A stretch of 64,000 nucleotides of DNA from Mangrovibacterium sp041596335 (GTDB lineage: Bacteria > Bacteroidota > Bacteroidia > Bacteroidales > Prolixibacteraceae): NCBI RefSeq assembly GCF_041596335.1, contig NZ_JBFHIT010000011.1:24293-88292 (forward strand). The letters run 5' to 3'. Below the pieces are notes generated by a model. That model ran no database searches. It was not told the DNA's origin and saw nothing but the letters and a program-made list of their open reading frames with translations. A program made the translations under genes and the position numbers. Shown one piece after another: positions 1 through 8,274 of this stretch (positions within the stretch are counted from its first letter, which is position 1; each line of letters starts with the position of its first letter).

Positions 1-124
1 GGATCACCAAAACATGGCCTTTTACAACGGGGAAAATATCAAGAAAAGCCAAATAGTTATCATCCTCAGCTACTTTGTAGGCCGGGATCTCTCCTTGTAC
101 GATTCGTGTAAACAGACTGGACAT
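1..124 (-). CDS. HIT family protein (N-terminal part, cut by window edge)
   Basis: Only the first 41 codons are in the window; the gene runs off the left edge on the minus strand. The visible residues begin MSSLFTRIVQGEIPAYKV and continue with a segment ending DIFPVVKGHVLVI. This is the usual start of bacterial histidine-triad (HIT) nucleotide hydrolases: a short IxxGEIPAxxV strand, then a LAFLDIFPxxxGHxLVI core. The catalytic HxHxH motif would lie beyond the edge. The gene follows greA by only 6 bp and is probably co-transcribed with it. The family hydrolyses purine nucleoside phosphoramidates or dinucleotides; the substrate here is unknown. Confidence 0.85.
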   Translation of the reverse strand, partial: MSSLFTRIVQGEIPAYKVAEDDNYLAFLDIFPVVKGHVLVI

Positions 125-130
125 AATGTA

Positions 131-604
131 TTAGAGTGAAATGTCGACAATTTCAAAAGGAATAATACCCGATGGTACTTTAATATCAACCACATCGCCT
201 ACTTTTTTACCAATTAGTCCTTTGGCGATCGGTGTTTCAATCGAGATTTTCCCCGATTTAAAGTCCGCTTCATGTTCTGAAACAATGGTGTAAACCATCG
301 TCGCGTTATTCTTCTTATTTTTGATCGTTACTTTATTCAGTATCTGCACTTTATCGGTATCGATTTTTGATTCATCGATAATCCGAGCGTTAGCGATCTT
401 ATCGCGCAAAATCGCGATTTTCGCTTCCAGCATTCCCTGTGCATCTTTCGCCGCATCATATTCCGCGTTTTCCGAAATATCACCTTTCTCAATGGCTTCA
501 CCGATTTGCTTTGAGATTGACGGGCGTTCAACGTTCATAAGCTGATCAAGCTCTGCTTTCAGCTTATTTAAACCTTCTTGAGTGATATAGGCCACCTTTC
601 CCAT
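131..604 (-). CDS. greA: Transcription elongation factor GreA
   Basis: The 157-residue protein has the normal GreA length. The N-terminal half (about residues 1-75) is the coiled coil that enters the RNA polymerase secondary channel, with the conserved ISENAEYDAA tip carrying the acidic residues that stimulate transcript cleavage. The C-terminal half (about 80-157) is the FKBP-like domain, with KGLIGKKVGDVV near the end. GreA rescues backtracked polymerase by promoting cleavage of the nascent 3' end. It starts with ATG at 604 and is followed closely by the HIT gene, so the two probably form an operon. Confidence 0.97.
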   Translation of the reverse strand: MGKVAYITQEGLNKLKAELDQLMNVERPSISKQIGEAIEKGDISENAEYDAAKDAQGMLEAKIAILRDKIANARIIDESKIDTDKVQILNKVTIKNKKNNATMVYTIVSEHEADFKSGKISIETPIAKGLIGKKVGDVVDIKVPSGIIPFEIVDISL

Positions 605-762
605 TTCTTAAACTTTTATTTTTTTGTTACGTGACTTCATTATAAACAAAAAAGAATTCCGACGAGCGGAACTCTTTGTGGAGACAAAGCTATATAAAAT
701 ATTTGATTTTTACGAACGCTATCCTTCAAAAATGATTTTAAAGCACTAGTAATTAAATTGTT

Positions 763-1224
763 CTAATACTTTCGATTGAGGATTTCGGAGTAGACAACCG
801 CCTTTCTCAACGAAAAATCCTGACGAATTAAATTTCGGGGAGTCAGTTTTGAATCGTCTTCAACTTTCAGCTTTTCCAGTTGCAGCGCTTGTGTTTTACG
901 TTCCTCTCTTCGATAAGAATGCGTCAGGCTTTCGTGCTTCAACGCATTATATTTAAGTTTTGAAGGAGCTTGCATTGGAGGTGGTGCTTTCAATTTCTCC
1001 CGCTTGGATGATACTTGTTTTACAACCGGCGGCGGAACCGAATTTTCAGACGTTCGGTCTGACATAATTGGATCACCGTCAAAAAATTCTTCGAAAACAC
1101 TTCTTGAAGGGATCTCCATGTCATCCTCTTTTTGCAGTTCTTGCTCCCGCTTCTTTTTTTGCTGGTTTAACGCACCAAAAACCGACAACACTAGCGCTAT
1201 AATAATAAAAATATAATCTTCCAT
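763..1224 (-). CDS. Hypothetical protein with one N-terminal membrane helix
   Basis: This 153-residue protein has an N-terminal hydrophobic helix (about residues 4-19, FIIIALVLSVFGAL), then a charged QQKKKREQELQKED stretch and a long low-complexity, proline- and lysine-rich middle. It ends in LRKAVVYSEILNRKY, which looks like a conserved tail, and I recall similar tails in uncharacterised Bacteroidota proteins. The layout suggests an inner-membrane anchor with a disordered cytoplasmic region and a short C-terminal interaction motif. No enzymatic domain is visible. It is transcribed towards greA across a 158 bp gap and divergently from the lipoprotein gene at 1294. The function is unknown. Confidence 0.7.
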   Translation of the reverse strand: MEDYIFIIIALVLSVFGALNQQKKKREQELQKEDDMEIPSRSVFEEFFDGDPIMSDRTSENSVPPPVVKQVSSKREKLKAPPPMQAPSKLKYNALKHESLTHSYRREERKTQALQLEKLKVEDDSKLTPRNLIRQDFSLRKAVVYSEILNRKY

Positions 1225-1267
1225 ACGATTAAATTTTGCTCTCGATGAAATAAATTGCCGACCGTTT

Positions 1268-1275
1268 TAGTTTTG
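1268..1275 (+). promoter_or_regulatory. Bacteroidota -7 promoter box (TAGTTTTG)
   Basis: TAGTTTTG matches the TAnnTTTG consensus and lies 18 bp before the ATG at 1294. It predicts a short leader for the Rieske-like lipoprotein gene. Confidence 0.6.
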
Positions 1276-1293
1276 CATATAAAGGTATAAAAA

Positions 1294-1719
1294 ATGAATG
1301 GCATCAAACGATATTTCTTAAGAATTACTTTCGCCCTTTTTACAGTCGCATTTAGCACGTCTTCCTGCTCCGATAATTTTGAATCTTCGATTCCTTACGT
1401 ACCGGTCAATTTTTCGATCAACCTGATAAACTACAACGACCTCACGGTAGCAGGCAACTCTGTAGCTTTTGGAAGTGGCTATGGTGGTATCATCGTTTTG
1501 TTTAACGGCATTCAGTATTTCGCCTACGATGCCTCATGCCCATACGAAGCAAGCCAGACTTGTTTGATTACGGTTGAGGGGGGAATTGGAACTTGCTCGT
1601 GCTGCGGATCGCAGTACAACTTATGGGATGGAGGTTTTGTCATGTCAGGCACGTCTACCGAGCCGCTGTTGCAATATCAGGCAACCGCTTCCGGGAACCG
1701 ACTCTACATCTCCAACTAG
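1294..1719 (+). CDS. Rieske-like lipoprotein with cysteines but no histidine ligands
   Basis: This 141-residue protein has a lipoprotein signal peptide ending in the lipobox TSSC (Cys25). The body resembles the small Rieske-fold lipoproteins of Bacteroidota. SCPYEASQTC (Cys82, Cys90) sits where Rieske proteins have CxH, and TCSCCGSQYNLWDGG (Cys101, 103, 104) sits where they have CxxH. A following VMSGTSTEPLLQY matches the proline/glycine loop and final strands of that fold. Both Rieske histidines are missing, so a classic [2Fe-2S] Rieske cluster is unlikely; a four-cysteine metal site is possible. Its TAG stop overlaps the stop of the convergent gene at 1716. Electron transfer or a structural role in the envelope is inference. 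Confidence 0.7.
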   Translation: MNGIKRYFLRITFALFTVAFSTSSCSDNFESSIPYVPVNFSINLINYNDLTVAGNSVAFGSGYGGIIVLFNGIQYFAYDASCPYEASQTCLITVEGGIGTCSCCGSQYNLWDGGFVMSGTSTEPLLQYQATASGNRLYISN

Positions 1720-2144
1720 TTGGTTATCTCAACTACCCGATCATTTCTGGTTTCCAGCAAAAAAATTCGATCGAAGCCGGAATATAACTTCAAATTATCA
1801 AGCTTATTCTTCAAATTAAAACTAACCGTCCCCCGCAATTCGGCAAGGTGAATCAGAAGCCAGATCTGAAATAATCGCTTTCTTCGATACAGGATCAGCT
1901 TTTCCTGTTTTGCATCAATTGTTTCCTTCAGATGATCTATCAGATATAACGGATTTACTAACCGACCGGTGTGATTAATAAAGTCTTGCCCTTTTAATTC
2001 AGTCAGCTCAATTCCAATCGCCTTTTTGTGATTTATTTTCAGTATAAAATCAGGAGACTCAGCGGGCACAATTCGCCCCTTCGGGAAGTTATCCCATAGG
2101 CGGGCAAACTGCTGCAGAATGATATGTTCATTTTTCTTATCCAT
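1716..2144 (-). CDS. Hypothetical protein, possible PD-(D/E)XK-like fold
   Basis: The longest open frame extends to 2357, but the upstream part has no protein-like composition. The ATG at 2144 (MDKKNEHIILQQF) gives a 142-residue protein with a plausible start. A central segment reads ESPDFIL, then about ten residues, then IGIELTEL. This resembles the PD...(D/E)xK core of nuclease-like folds, although the lysine after the glutamate is replaced (ELTEL). No close family is recognised. It converges with the Rieske-like lipoprotein gene and the two stops overlap. The nuclease-like reading is a weak inference. Confidence 0.6.
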   Translation of the reverse strand: MDKKNEHIILQQFARLWDNFPKGRIVPAESPDFILKINHKKAIGIELTELKGQDFINHTGRLVNPLYLIDHLKETIDAKQEKLILYRRKRLFQIWLLIHLAELRGTVSFNLKNKLDNLKLYSGFDRIFLLETRNDRVVEITN

Positions 2145-2307
2145 ATTTTTCGGAAGAAAAAAAAGATTCCGGCTGACTGATAGCCTGCAAAATAAGACTA
2201 AGTGTCGGGCAGGAAAAACCGGATTCACGACCTCAAGATACAAAAAAAGCAGCTCGAAAGCTGCTTTTGATCTTATCAGTATTTGTGGAATCGCTTCTCC
2301 ACTCCGA

Positions 2308-3726
2308 TTAATACCGGTAGTGCTCAGGTTTGTACGGACCATCGGCCGACACACCAATATAAGCGGCCTGCTCTTTTGAAAGCTTCGTCAGCTTTACTCC
2401 TAACTGTTCCAAATGTAAACGGGCAACTTCTTCGTCGAGTTGCTTTGGCAGGCGATACACATCGATCGCATAGTCATTTTTCCACAACTCAATTTGTGCC
2501 AACGTTTGATTTGTGAACGAGTTACTCATCACAAAACTTGGGTGACCTGTAGCACATCCCAGGTTTACCAGACGACCTTCAGCCAACAAATAGATTGAAT
2601 GTCCATCTTCGTAGGTATATTTATCAACCTGTGGTTTAATATTGGTTTTAACAACTCCTGGCCACCGCTCCATGCGTCCAACCTGGATTTCGTTATCAAA
2701 GTGCCCGATGTTACACACGATCGCTTGATCTTTCATGGCTGCCATGTGTGCGGCTGTGATAATATCTTTGTTTCCGGTAGTTGTTACGTAGATGTTTCCT
2801 TCCTCGATGGCATCTTCCATTGTTTTAACTTCGAACCCTTCCATAGCGGCTTGTAACGCGCAAATCGGGTCTATTTCAGTAACAATAACACGAGCACCAT
2901 AGCCACGCATTGAACGTGCACAACCTTTACCTACATCGCCATAACCGGCAACCACAACTACTTTACCGGCAATCATAACATCGGTTGCCCGCTTAATTCC
3001 GTCAGCCAGCGATTCGCGACATCCGTACAAGTTGTCAAATTTCGATTTAGTAACCGAGTCGTTTACATTGATAGCCGGGAACAGCAATTTCCCCTCTTCC
3101 ATCATTTGATAGAGACGGTGTACACCGGTTGTTGTTTCTTCGCTAACGCCTTTCAGCTCTTTCGCGGCATTTGTCCAACGAGTTGGGTTTTCGGCCAAAA
3201 TTCGCTTCAGCGCCTTATTCAACTGTATTTCATCTTCTGCTTCCTGCTCCGCATCTAGGATTGAAGCATCTTTCTCCGCATCAACTCCGCGGTGAACCAT
3301 AATGGTTGCATCACCACCATCATCCACAATAAGATTAGGACCAAGGCCATTACCAAAATCGAGGGCTTTTTCGGTACACCACCAGTATTCTTCCAGAGTT
3401 TCACCTTTCCAGGCAAACACTGGAACACCTGCAAGCGCGATCGCTGCAGCGGCATGATCCTGTGTGCTGAAGATGTTACAACTTGCCCAGCGCACTTCAG
3501 CTCCAAGTTCAACCAAGGTCTCAATCAACACTGCTGTTTGAATGGTCATATGCAGTGAGCCCATAACTCGGGCACCCTTCAGTGGTTTTTCATCCGCATA
3601 TTTCCGTCGGATTGCCATCAAACCGGGCATCTCTTTTTCTGCAATTTCAATTTCCTTGCGGCCAAATTCGGCCAAGGAAATATCGGCTACTTTGTAGTCC
3701 ATTTTAGTATCTGTCATCGTCATCAT
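2308..3726 (-). CDS. ahcY: Adenosylhomocysteinase (SAH hydrolase)
   Basis: AhcY cleaves S-adenosylhomocysteine to adenosine and homocysteine with bound NAD, removing the product inhibitor of methyltransferases. The protein has 472 residues from the chosen start, normal for bacterial forms. Visible landmarks are GSLHMTIQTAVLIETL, the NDSVTKSKFDN substrate segment, the NAD-binding VAGYGDVGKGCA and the C-terminal KPEHYRY tail with its conserved Lys and Tyr. An upstream in-frame start at 3798 is unlikely because a TATCTTTG promoter box lies at 3747-3754. ATG codons at 3726, 3723 and 3717 are all possible. The enzyme is cytoplasmic. Confidence 0.97.
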   Translation of the reverse strand: MMTMTDTKMDYKVADISLAEFGRKEIEIAEKEMPGLMAIRRKYADEKPLKGARVMGSLHMTIQTAVLIETLVELGAEVRWASCNIFSTQDHAAAAIALAGVPVFAWKGETLEEYWWCTEKALDFGNGLGPNLIVDDGGDATIMVHRGVDAEKDASILDAEQEAEDEIQLNKALKRILAENPTRWTNAAKELKGVSEETTTGVHRLYQMMEEGKLLFPAINVNDSVTKSKFDNLYGCRESLADGIKRATDVMIAGKVVVVAGYGDVGKGCARSMRGYGARVIVTEIDPICALQAAMEGFEVKTMEDAIEEGNIYVTTTGNKDIITAAHMAAMKDQAIVCNIGHFDNEIQVGRMERWPGVVKTNIKPQVDKYTYEDGHSIYLLAEGRLVNLGCATGHPSFVMSNSFTNQTLAQIELWKNDYAIDVYRLPKQLDEEVARLHLEQLGVKLTKLSKEQAAYIGVSADGPYKPEHYRY

Positions 3727-3746
3727 AATCCTATTATTTTGAATAG

Positions 3747-3754
3747 CAAAGATA
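3747..3754 (-). promoter_or_regulatory. Bacteroidota -7 promoter box (TATCTTTG) of ahcY
   Basis: On the minus strand TATCTTTG matches TAnnTTTG and lies about 20 bp before the ATG at 3726. It argues against the longer ahcY reading frame that starts upstream of it. Confidence 0.6.
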
Positions 3755-3998
3755 ATTCTTTCCCTTAAATTGACCAGCTTTTTTTTTCGACTCAACAAGA
3801 TAATCTCCTGATTTAGACTGTTTTTTCACCTAAAAACACCGCACAAACAATGAACAAAAACGACGACAAAGTGTTTCGCGACCAGCACAGCGGAAAATTT
3901 TCATACAAAACTTCAGAAATCAATTTAGGCTGAAATCATAACCAGATATTCGGCAGAACAATAAAAAAACGCCCTTAAAGATGTGGATTAACATCTGA

Positions 3999-4937
3999 TC
4001 AGTCTTTTCTCGACAGATGATTCAAAACTGTTTGTTTGTCCTCCTCTAATTGGACTCGCAAGTCATCGATAGAGGCGAACTTCTTTTCATCTCTGATTTT
4101 AGAAATAAACTCCAGTTCAATTTCCTTATGATACAAATCGCCATCAAAATTAAGAATATGCACTTCAATGCTTCGGTGATCGGCATTCGAGTTTACCGTT
4201 GGACGTGTACCTATATTCAACATTCCCTCGTAACACTTCCCGCCAACTAACACAAACACCGCGTATACACCATAGCCAGGAATGAGCTTATGTGGATCGG
4301 AGGCTAAAATATTCGCGGTAGGGAATTGAATCTTCCGCCCTAACTTTTGCCCTTCAATTACGGTACCATGAAGGGTGTATGGATACCCCAAATAACTATT
4401 AGCCCGAGCGACATTCCCATTCTGCAGCGACTCCCTAATCTTGCTTGAACTGATATTTGTGTTGTCGATTAACAGCACATCAAGCTTCTCTAATTCAAAA
4501 TTAAATTCCTTCGACAAACTTAATAGCATATCGAAGCTACCTTCGCGGTTTTTACCAAATTTGTGGTCATACCCAACCACCAAGCTGTTAATATTGAGCT
4601 TTTCAACCAATATTTCGCGTACAAAATCGGTGTAGTTCAGTTGCGAAAACTCCTTCGTAAACGGGTAAATAACCAAATGGTCGATGCCTGCTTTTTCGAA
4701 AAGTCGGATTTTTTCGTGTAAGGTAGTCAGCAGGCGCAGGTTGCCTTCGTCGGGAAAAAGTACCAAACGCGGATGAGGATAAAAGGTAAAAATAACGCTC
4801 TCTCCGTTTTTCTGCTTGGCAATTTCATTCAAACGACTAATGACTTCCAAATGTCCCAAATGCACCCCATCGAATGAACCAATCGTCAAAATAGGTTTTT
4901 CGACGTGAAAATCATTAATATCATGGTAAATCTTCAT
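3999..4937 (-). CDS. ribF: Bifunctional riboflavin kinase / FMN adenylyltransferase
   Basis: RibF converts riboflavin to FMN and FMN to FAD. The 312-residue length is standard. The N-terminal adenylyltransferase half (about residues 1-180) carries GSFDGVHLGHLEV, with the HxGH nucleotide-binding motif, and the SSSKIRESL segment. The C-terminal kinase half (about 185-310) begins YTLHGTVIEGQKLGRKIQFPTAN, where PTAN is the flavokinase signature, shown here only as landmarks. It is a single-gene unit with its own TAATTTTG promoter box about 23 bp upstream. No FMN riboswitch-like leader fits in the short 5' region. Confidence 0.96.
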   Translation of the reverse strand: MKIYHDINDFHVEKPILTIGSFDGVHLGHLEVISRLNEIAKQKNGESVIFTFYPHPRLVLFPDEGNLRLLTTLHEKIRLFEKAGIDHLVIYPFTKEFSQLNYTDFVREILVEKLNINSLVVGYDHKFGKNREGSFDMLLSLSKEFNFELEKLDVLLIDNTNISSSKIRESLQNGNVARANSYLGYPYTLHGTVIEGQKLGRKIQFPTANILASDPHKLIPGYGVYAVFVLVGGKCYEGMLNIGTRPTVNSNADHRSIEVHILNFDGDLYHKEIELEFISKIRDEKKFASIDDLRVQLEEDKQTVLNHLSRKD

Positions 4938-4959
4938 TTTGCTTGTCTTTCAGGCTCGC

Positions 4960-4967
4960 CAAAATTA
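4960..4967 (-). promoter_or_regulatory. Bacteroidota -7 promoter box (TAATTTTG) of ribF
   Basis: TAATTTTG on the minus strand, about 23 bp before the ribF ATG at 4937, matches TAnnTTTG. Confidence 0.55.
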
Positions 4968-5080
4968 CATTTTTTGAAGGGAACATTGCTACTTCCCCTT
5001 TAAAATCATGTTTCAAAACTTTGAATAAGCGCCCTGCATGAAGCTTAAATTATTATTTTTACCGGTCGAATAAAATAAAC

Positions 5081-6238
5081 TTGAGATCAGTGAGAAAATT
5101 AGGATTTTTTCTATTAGCCATCGCAACCCTTGTTGTTGCCTGTAATGATTCGTCGAAGTATACCATCAAAGGCCGCATTAGCAATGCCGAAGACAATTAC
5201 ATCTATCTTGACGAACTGAAAGTTTCAACGACCGAAACTGTTGATTCGGTGTTGGTCGACCGGGATGGAACCTTTAGCTTTGAAGGAGACGTAAGTTACC
5301 CTACGTTTCTTCTCTTGCGCCTGGATCCGAACAATTTCATCACGTTACTAGTCGACTCGGCAGAACAAATCGAGGTCATGGGCGATGCTGCAAATTTTAG
5401 CCGATCTTATTCGGTAAGCGGATCGCAGGGCTCATTATATGTGCAACAGTTAAATCAGCAATTAAGCCGAACGAAACACCAACTGGATTCAATTCGTTCG
5501 TTGCAGATTTCGTTTCGAAATGATCCGGATTTCGCGGAGAAAAAGAAACAGTGGGATCAGGTATATTATGAAGTACGCCAAAATCAAGTCGAGTATTCTC
5601 AGAAATTCGTTGCTGAAAATGCGTTTTCAATGGCTAATGTGCTGGCCTTGTATCAAAAATTCGACGATGACACCTACGTCATTCAGGATATCCAATCGTT
5701 GAAACTAGCTGCGTCGGCACTAAATTCCTTCTATCCCGAGTCGGAACACGTAAAAGCGCTTTATGGAAACACCCTGAAATTAATGCAGGAAGAGCGAACG
5801 GCCAAAATAAAACAGCTTGTCGACGAAAGAGGGGTTAACAGCCCCGACATTGTGTTGCCAAATTCGGATGGTAAAGAGATTGCGATTAGCTCACTCCAGG
5901 GCAAATATGTTTTACTTCAGTTTTGGTCGGCTATGGATCGCGGATCGCGCATATTAAACCCAGTATTGGTAGAGGCATACAAGAAATACAAATCCAAAGG
6001 CTTTGAGATTTATCAGGTTTCGGTTGATGAAAACCGATATGAATGGCTGGATGCCATCGATCAGGACAAGCTTAGCTGGATAAATGTCGGCGACATGAAA
6101 GGAAGCTACCATGCTGTTACAAACTACAATGTTACCCAAGTGCCCACCAACTACCTGTTGGACAAGGAAGGCCGTATTATAGCGAAAGACCTGAAAGGAC
6201 CAAACCTGGATAAAATGCTGGGCGAACTCTTAAATTAA
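5081..6238 (+). CDS. TlpA-like lipoprotein (DUF4369 plus thioredoxin fold) lacking the CxxC motif
   Basis: This 385-residue lipoprotein has the lipobox LVVAC (Cys21). The N-terminal half (about 25-110) fits DUF4369, beginning KYTIKGRISNAEDNYIYL. A helical linker follows, and the C-terminal domain (about 250-385) is thioredoxin-like, including the cis-proline segment TQVPTNYLLDKEG. Where active TlpA/ResA proteins have FWASWCxxC, this one has FWSAMDRGSR (residues 281-290), so the redox cysteines are absent. It therefore cannot do thiol-disulfide exchange in the usual way and may be a binding or scaffold protein. The start is TTG at 5081; GTG at 5090 is an alternative. It is envelope-anchored on the periplasmic side. 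Confidence 0.85.
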   Translation: MRSVRKLGFFLLAIATLVVACNDSSKYTIKGRISNAEDNYIYLDELKVSTTETVDSVLVDRDGTFSFEGDVSYPTFLLLRLDPNNFITLLVDSAEQIEVMGDAANFSRSYSVSGSQGSLYVQQLNQQLSRTKHQLDSIRSLQISFRNDPDFAEKKKQWDQVYYEVRQNQVEYSQKFVAENAFSMANVLALYQKFDDDTYVIQDIQSLKLAASALNSFYPESEHVKALYGNTLKLMQEERTAKIKQLVDERGVNSPDIVLPNSDGKEIAISSLQGKYVLLQFWSAMDRGSRILNPVLVEAYKKYKSKGFEIYQVSVDENRYEWLDAIDQDKLSWINVGDMKGSYHAVTNYNVTQVPTNYLLDKEGRIIAKDLKGPNLDKMLGELLN

Positions 6239-6293
6239 TTCGATAAAATCACCCTCATTTACGCGGAATGGAATATCGGTCGTCCGGAAATTC

Positions 6294-6301
6294 TATCTTT
6301 G
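6294..6301 (+). promoter_or_regulatory. Bacteroidota -7 promoter box (TATCTTTG)
   Basis: TATCTTTG lies 28 bp before the TTG start of lpxH and matches TAnnTTTG. It probably drives lpxH and the FabH-like gene behind it. Confidence 0.55.
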
Positions 6302-6329
6302 TCAGCATTTTTAATAACCGTTTAGTGTT

Positions 6330-7082
6330 TTGATTGAAGCAGGTAAGAAAATATATTTCATTTCGGATGTGCATCTTGGTGCACCTGCGTTGTCCAACAA
6401 CGAAGAACGCGAGCGGCTTTTCGTGAGATGGCTCGACGAAATTAAGAAGGATGCAGGCATGCTGTTTCTCATGGGCGACATCTTCGATTATTGGTTCGAA
6501 TACAAGCGTGTTGTCCCGCGCGGATTCACCCGCTCGCTAGGCAAGATCGCGGAAATCGCCGACTCCGGAATACCGGTTCATTTTTTTACAGGCAATCACG
6601 ACATTTGGGTATTTGACTATTTACCCAACGAGTTGGGGGTGCAGGTTCATTACAACGAACTTCGGATTAGCTTGGGGGGCAAGAAATTTTTTCTGGCCCA
6701 CGGCGATGGACTCGATCCTTTTGATACCGGATACCATTTTTTGAAAAAGGTATTCACCAACCGATTTTTCCAATGGGTATTTGCCCGCATTCATCCCAAT
6801 CTGGGTATCGCGGTTGCGCATGCCTGGTCGAAAAAAAGCCGTTTAGATAAAGGAATGGGCGATGGATTTAAGGGACCTGTAAAAGAAGGTCTCTTTGTTT
6901 TTGCAAAGTCGATTCTTGAAAATGAAGAGATTGATTATTTTATTTTCGGGCATCGACATTTGTTATTAGATTTGCCGATTGAAAATCAAAGCCGTTACAT
7001 CAATCTGGGTGACTGGATCACTCACTTTTCGTACGGCGTATTTGATGGTAAAAAATTTGAATTAAAGACATATAAAAAATAG
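6330..7082 (+). CDS. lpxH: UDP-2,3-diacylglucosamine diphosphatase LpxH-like
   Basis: The 250-residue calcineurin-like phosphoesterase has the LpxH set of metal ligands in order: SDVHLGAP, LMGDIFDYWFEY, TGNHDIWVFDY, AHGDGLDP and FGHRH. LpxH hydrolyses UDP-2,3-diacylglucosamine to lipid X and UMP at the inner face of the inner membrane, in lipid A synthesis. The start is a TTG at 6330, chosen because no in-frame ATG precedes the first strand and a promoter box sits 28 bp upstream. The FabH-like gene follows 27 bp later. Other lipid A genes are at the right end of the window. Confidence 0.88.
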   Translation: MIEAGKKIYFISDVHLGAPALSNNEERERLFVRWLDEIKKDAGMLFLMGDIFDYWFEYKRVVPRGFTRSLGKIAEIADSGIPVHFFTGNHDIWVFDYLPNELGVQVHYNELRISLGGKKFFLAHGDGLDPFDTGYHFLKKVFTNRFFQWVFARIHPNLGIAVAHAWSKKSRLDKGMGDGFKGPVKEGLFVFAKSILENEEIDYFIFGHRHLLLDLPIENQSRYINLGDWITHFSYGVFDGKKFELKTYKK

Positions 7083-7109
7083 GCATTTGCGTGTGCAGAT
7101 TTGAACGTT

Positions 7110-8195
7110 ATGACAATGAAACTTTACACTAAAATTATTGGAACAGGGCGATGTATTCCCCCAAAAGTGGTGACAAATGCTCACTTTATGGATTATGAAT
7201 TCTTCGATCCTTCCACCCGCAAATTATTTGATAAGACCAACGAAGAGATTGTCTCCAAATTCCAGGAAATCACCAACATCGTTGAGCGTAGGTGGGTAGC
7301 TGACGACCAAGTTAATTCCGACTTGGCTACGATCGCTGTAAAAGATGCCTGCGACTCTTCGGGCATTGATCCCGAAAGTCTGGACTTTATCATTTTCGCG
7401 CACAACTTTGGCGATGTTCATCCCAATCAAACGCGTGTAGATACACTTCCCGGTCTGGCGAACCGTGTAAAAAAGAATCTCGACATTAAAAACCCGGCCT
7501 GTATTTGTCACGATGTGATCTCCGGCTGTCCCGGATGGACACAGGGTATGATTGTTGCCGACGCCTATATTCGCAGCGAGACCTTTAAAAGAGGAGTTGT
7601 GATTGGCGCAGACACGCTTTCACGAATTTCTGATCCACATGATCGCGACACGATGATCTTTTCCGACGGAGCAGGTGCAACCATTGTTGAAGGAATTTGG
7701 AGCGATGAGCCTGTGGGTATTTTGTCGCATTCCAGCCGTTCCGACTGCAATCCGTACGCGAACTTACTGACCTTTGGCAATTCGCTTGATCCGGACTTTA
7801 AAGGCGATGACTTCTACATTAAAATGGCAGGTCACAAACTATACGTTTATGCGCTGAGCCATGTCCCCGGAGTTGTTAAAGACAGTATTGATAAGGCGGG
7901 GCTGACACTAGGCGACATTAAAAAGGTGCTGATCCACCAGGCTAACGAAAAAATGGACGAAGCAATCCTCAAGGGAGTTTTCAAACTTTACAAGGAAAAA
8001 AATATCCCGAAAGGCATCATGCCAATGAGCATTGAAAAACTTGGAAACTCGTCAACCGCAACGGTGCCAACCCTGCTCGATCTGATTGTAAAGGGTGACA
8101 TGGAAGGACAGGAAATCAATTCGGGCGACTACATCATCCTTTGCTCTGTTGGTGCCGGAATGAATATCAACTCGATTATCTATAAATGGGCATAA
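7110..8195 (+). CDS. 3-oxoacyl-ACP synthase III family protein (FabH-like)
   Basis: This 361-residue thiolase-fold condensing enzyme has the complete Cys-His-Asn triad: VISGCPGWTQG (Cys140), LIHQANEKM and KLGNSSTATVP. FabH-type enzymes condense an acyl-CoA with malonyl-ACP to start fatty acid synthesis. It is longer than the usual FabH (about 320), with an insertion after the N-terminal strand (residues about 28-60). That suggests one of the divergent FabH-like groups rather than the housekeeping starter enzyme. An in-frame TTG at 7101 is possible, but ATG at 7110 or 7116 is preferred. It lies directly behind lpxH; the true acyl substrate cannot be read from sequence. Confidence 0.88.
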   Translation: MTMKLYTKIIGTGRCIPPKVVTNAHFMDYEFFDPSTRKLFDKTNEEIVSKFQEITNIVERRWVADDQVNSDLATIAVKDACDSSGIDPESLDFIIFAHNFGDVHPNQTRVDTLPGLANRVKKNLDIKNPACICHDVISGCPGWTQGMIVADAYIRSETFKRGVVIGADTLSRISDPHDRDTMIFSDGAGATIVEGIWSDEPVGILSHSSRSDCNPYANLLTFGNSLDPDFKGDDFYIKMAGHKLYVYALSHVPGVVKDSIDKAGLTLGDIKKVLIHQANEKMDEAILKGVFKLYKEKNIPKGIMPMSIEKLGNSSTATVPTLLDLIVKGDMEGQEINSGDYIILCSVGAGMNINSIIYKWA

Positions 8196-8217
8196 TCCCA
8201 ACGATATAAAGAACAAA

Positions 8218-8254
8218 AAAAGAGCTGTTGAAAACGAATGTCAACAGCTCTTTA
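8218..8254. terminator. Bidirectional rho-independent terminator
   Basis: AAAAGAGCTGTTGA (8218-8231) pairs with TCAACAGCTCTTTA (8241-8254) across a 9-base loop, and A/T tracts flank both sides. It separates the convergent FabH-like and RhlE-like genes. Confidence 0.85.
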
Positions 8255-8274
8255 TATTTTAACCCAAACCGTTT

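Noticed and set aside
2145..2357. N-terminal extension of the unknown gene at 1716-2144
   Set aside because: The extra residues are of unlikely composition and the region overlaps the 3' end of ahcY; ATG 2144 is a better start.
3960..3998. Possible terminator behind ribF
   Set aside because: The 6-bp AGATGT/ACATCT stem is separated from the T-run by a GC-containing spacer; too weak to call.
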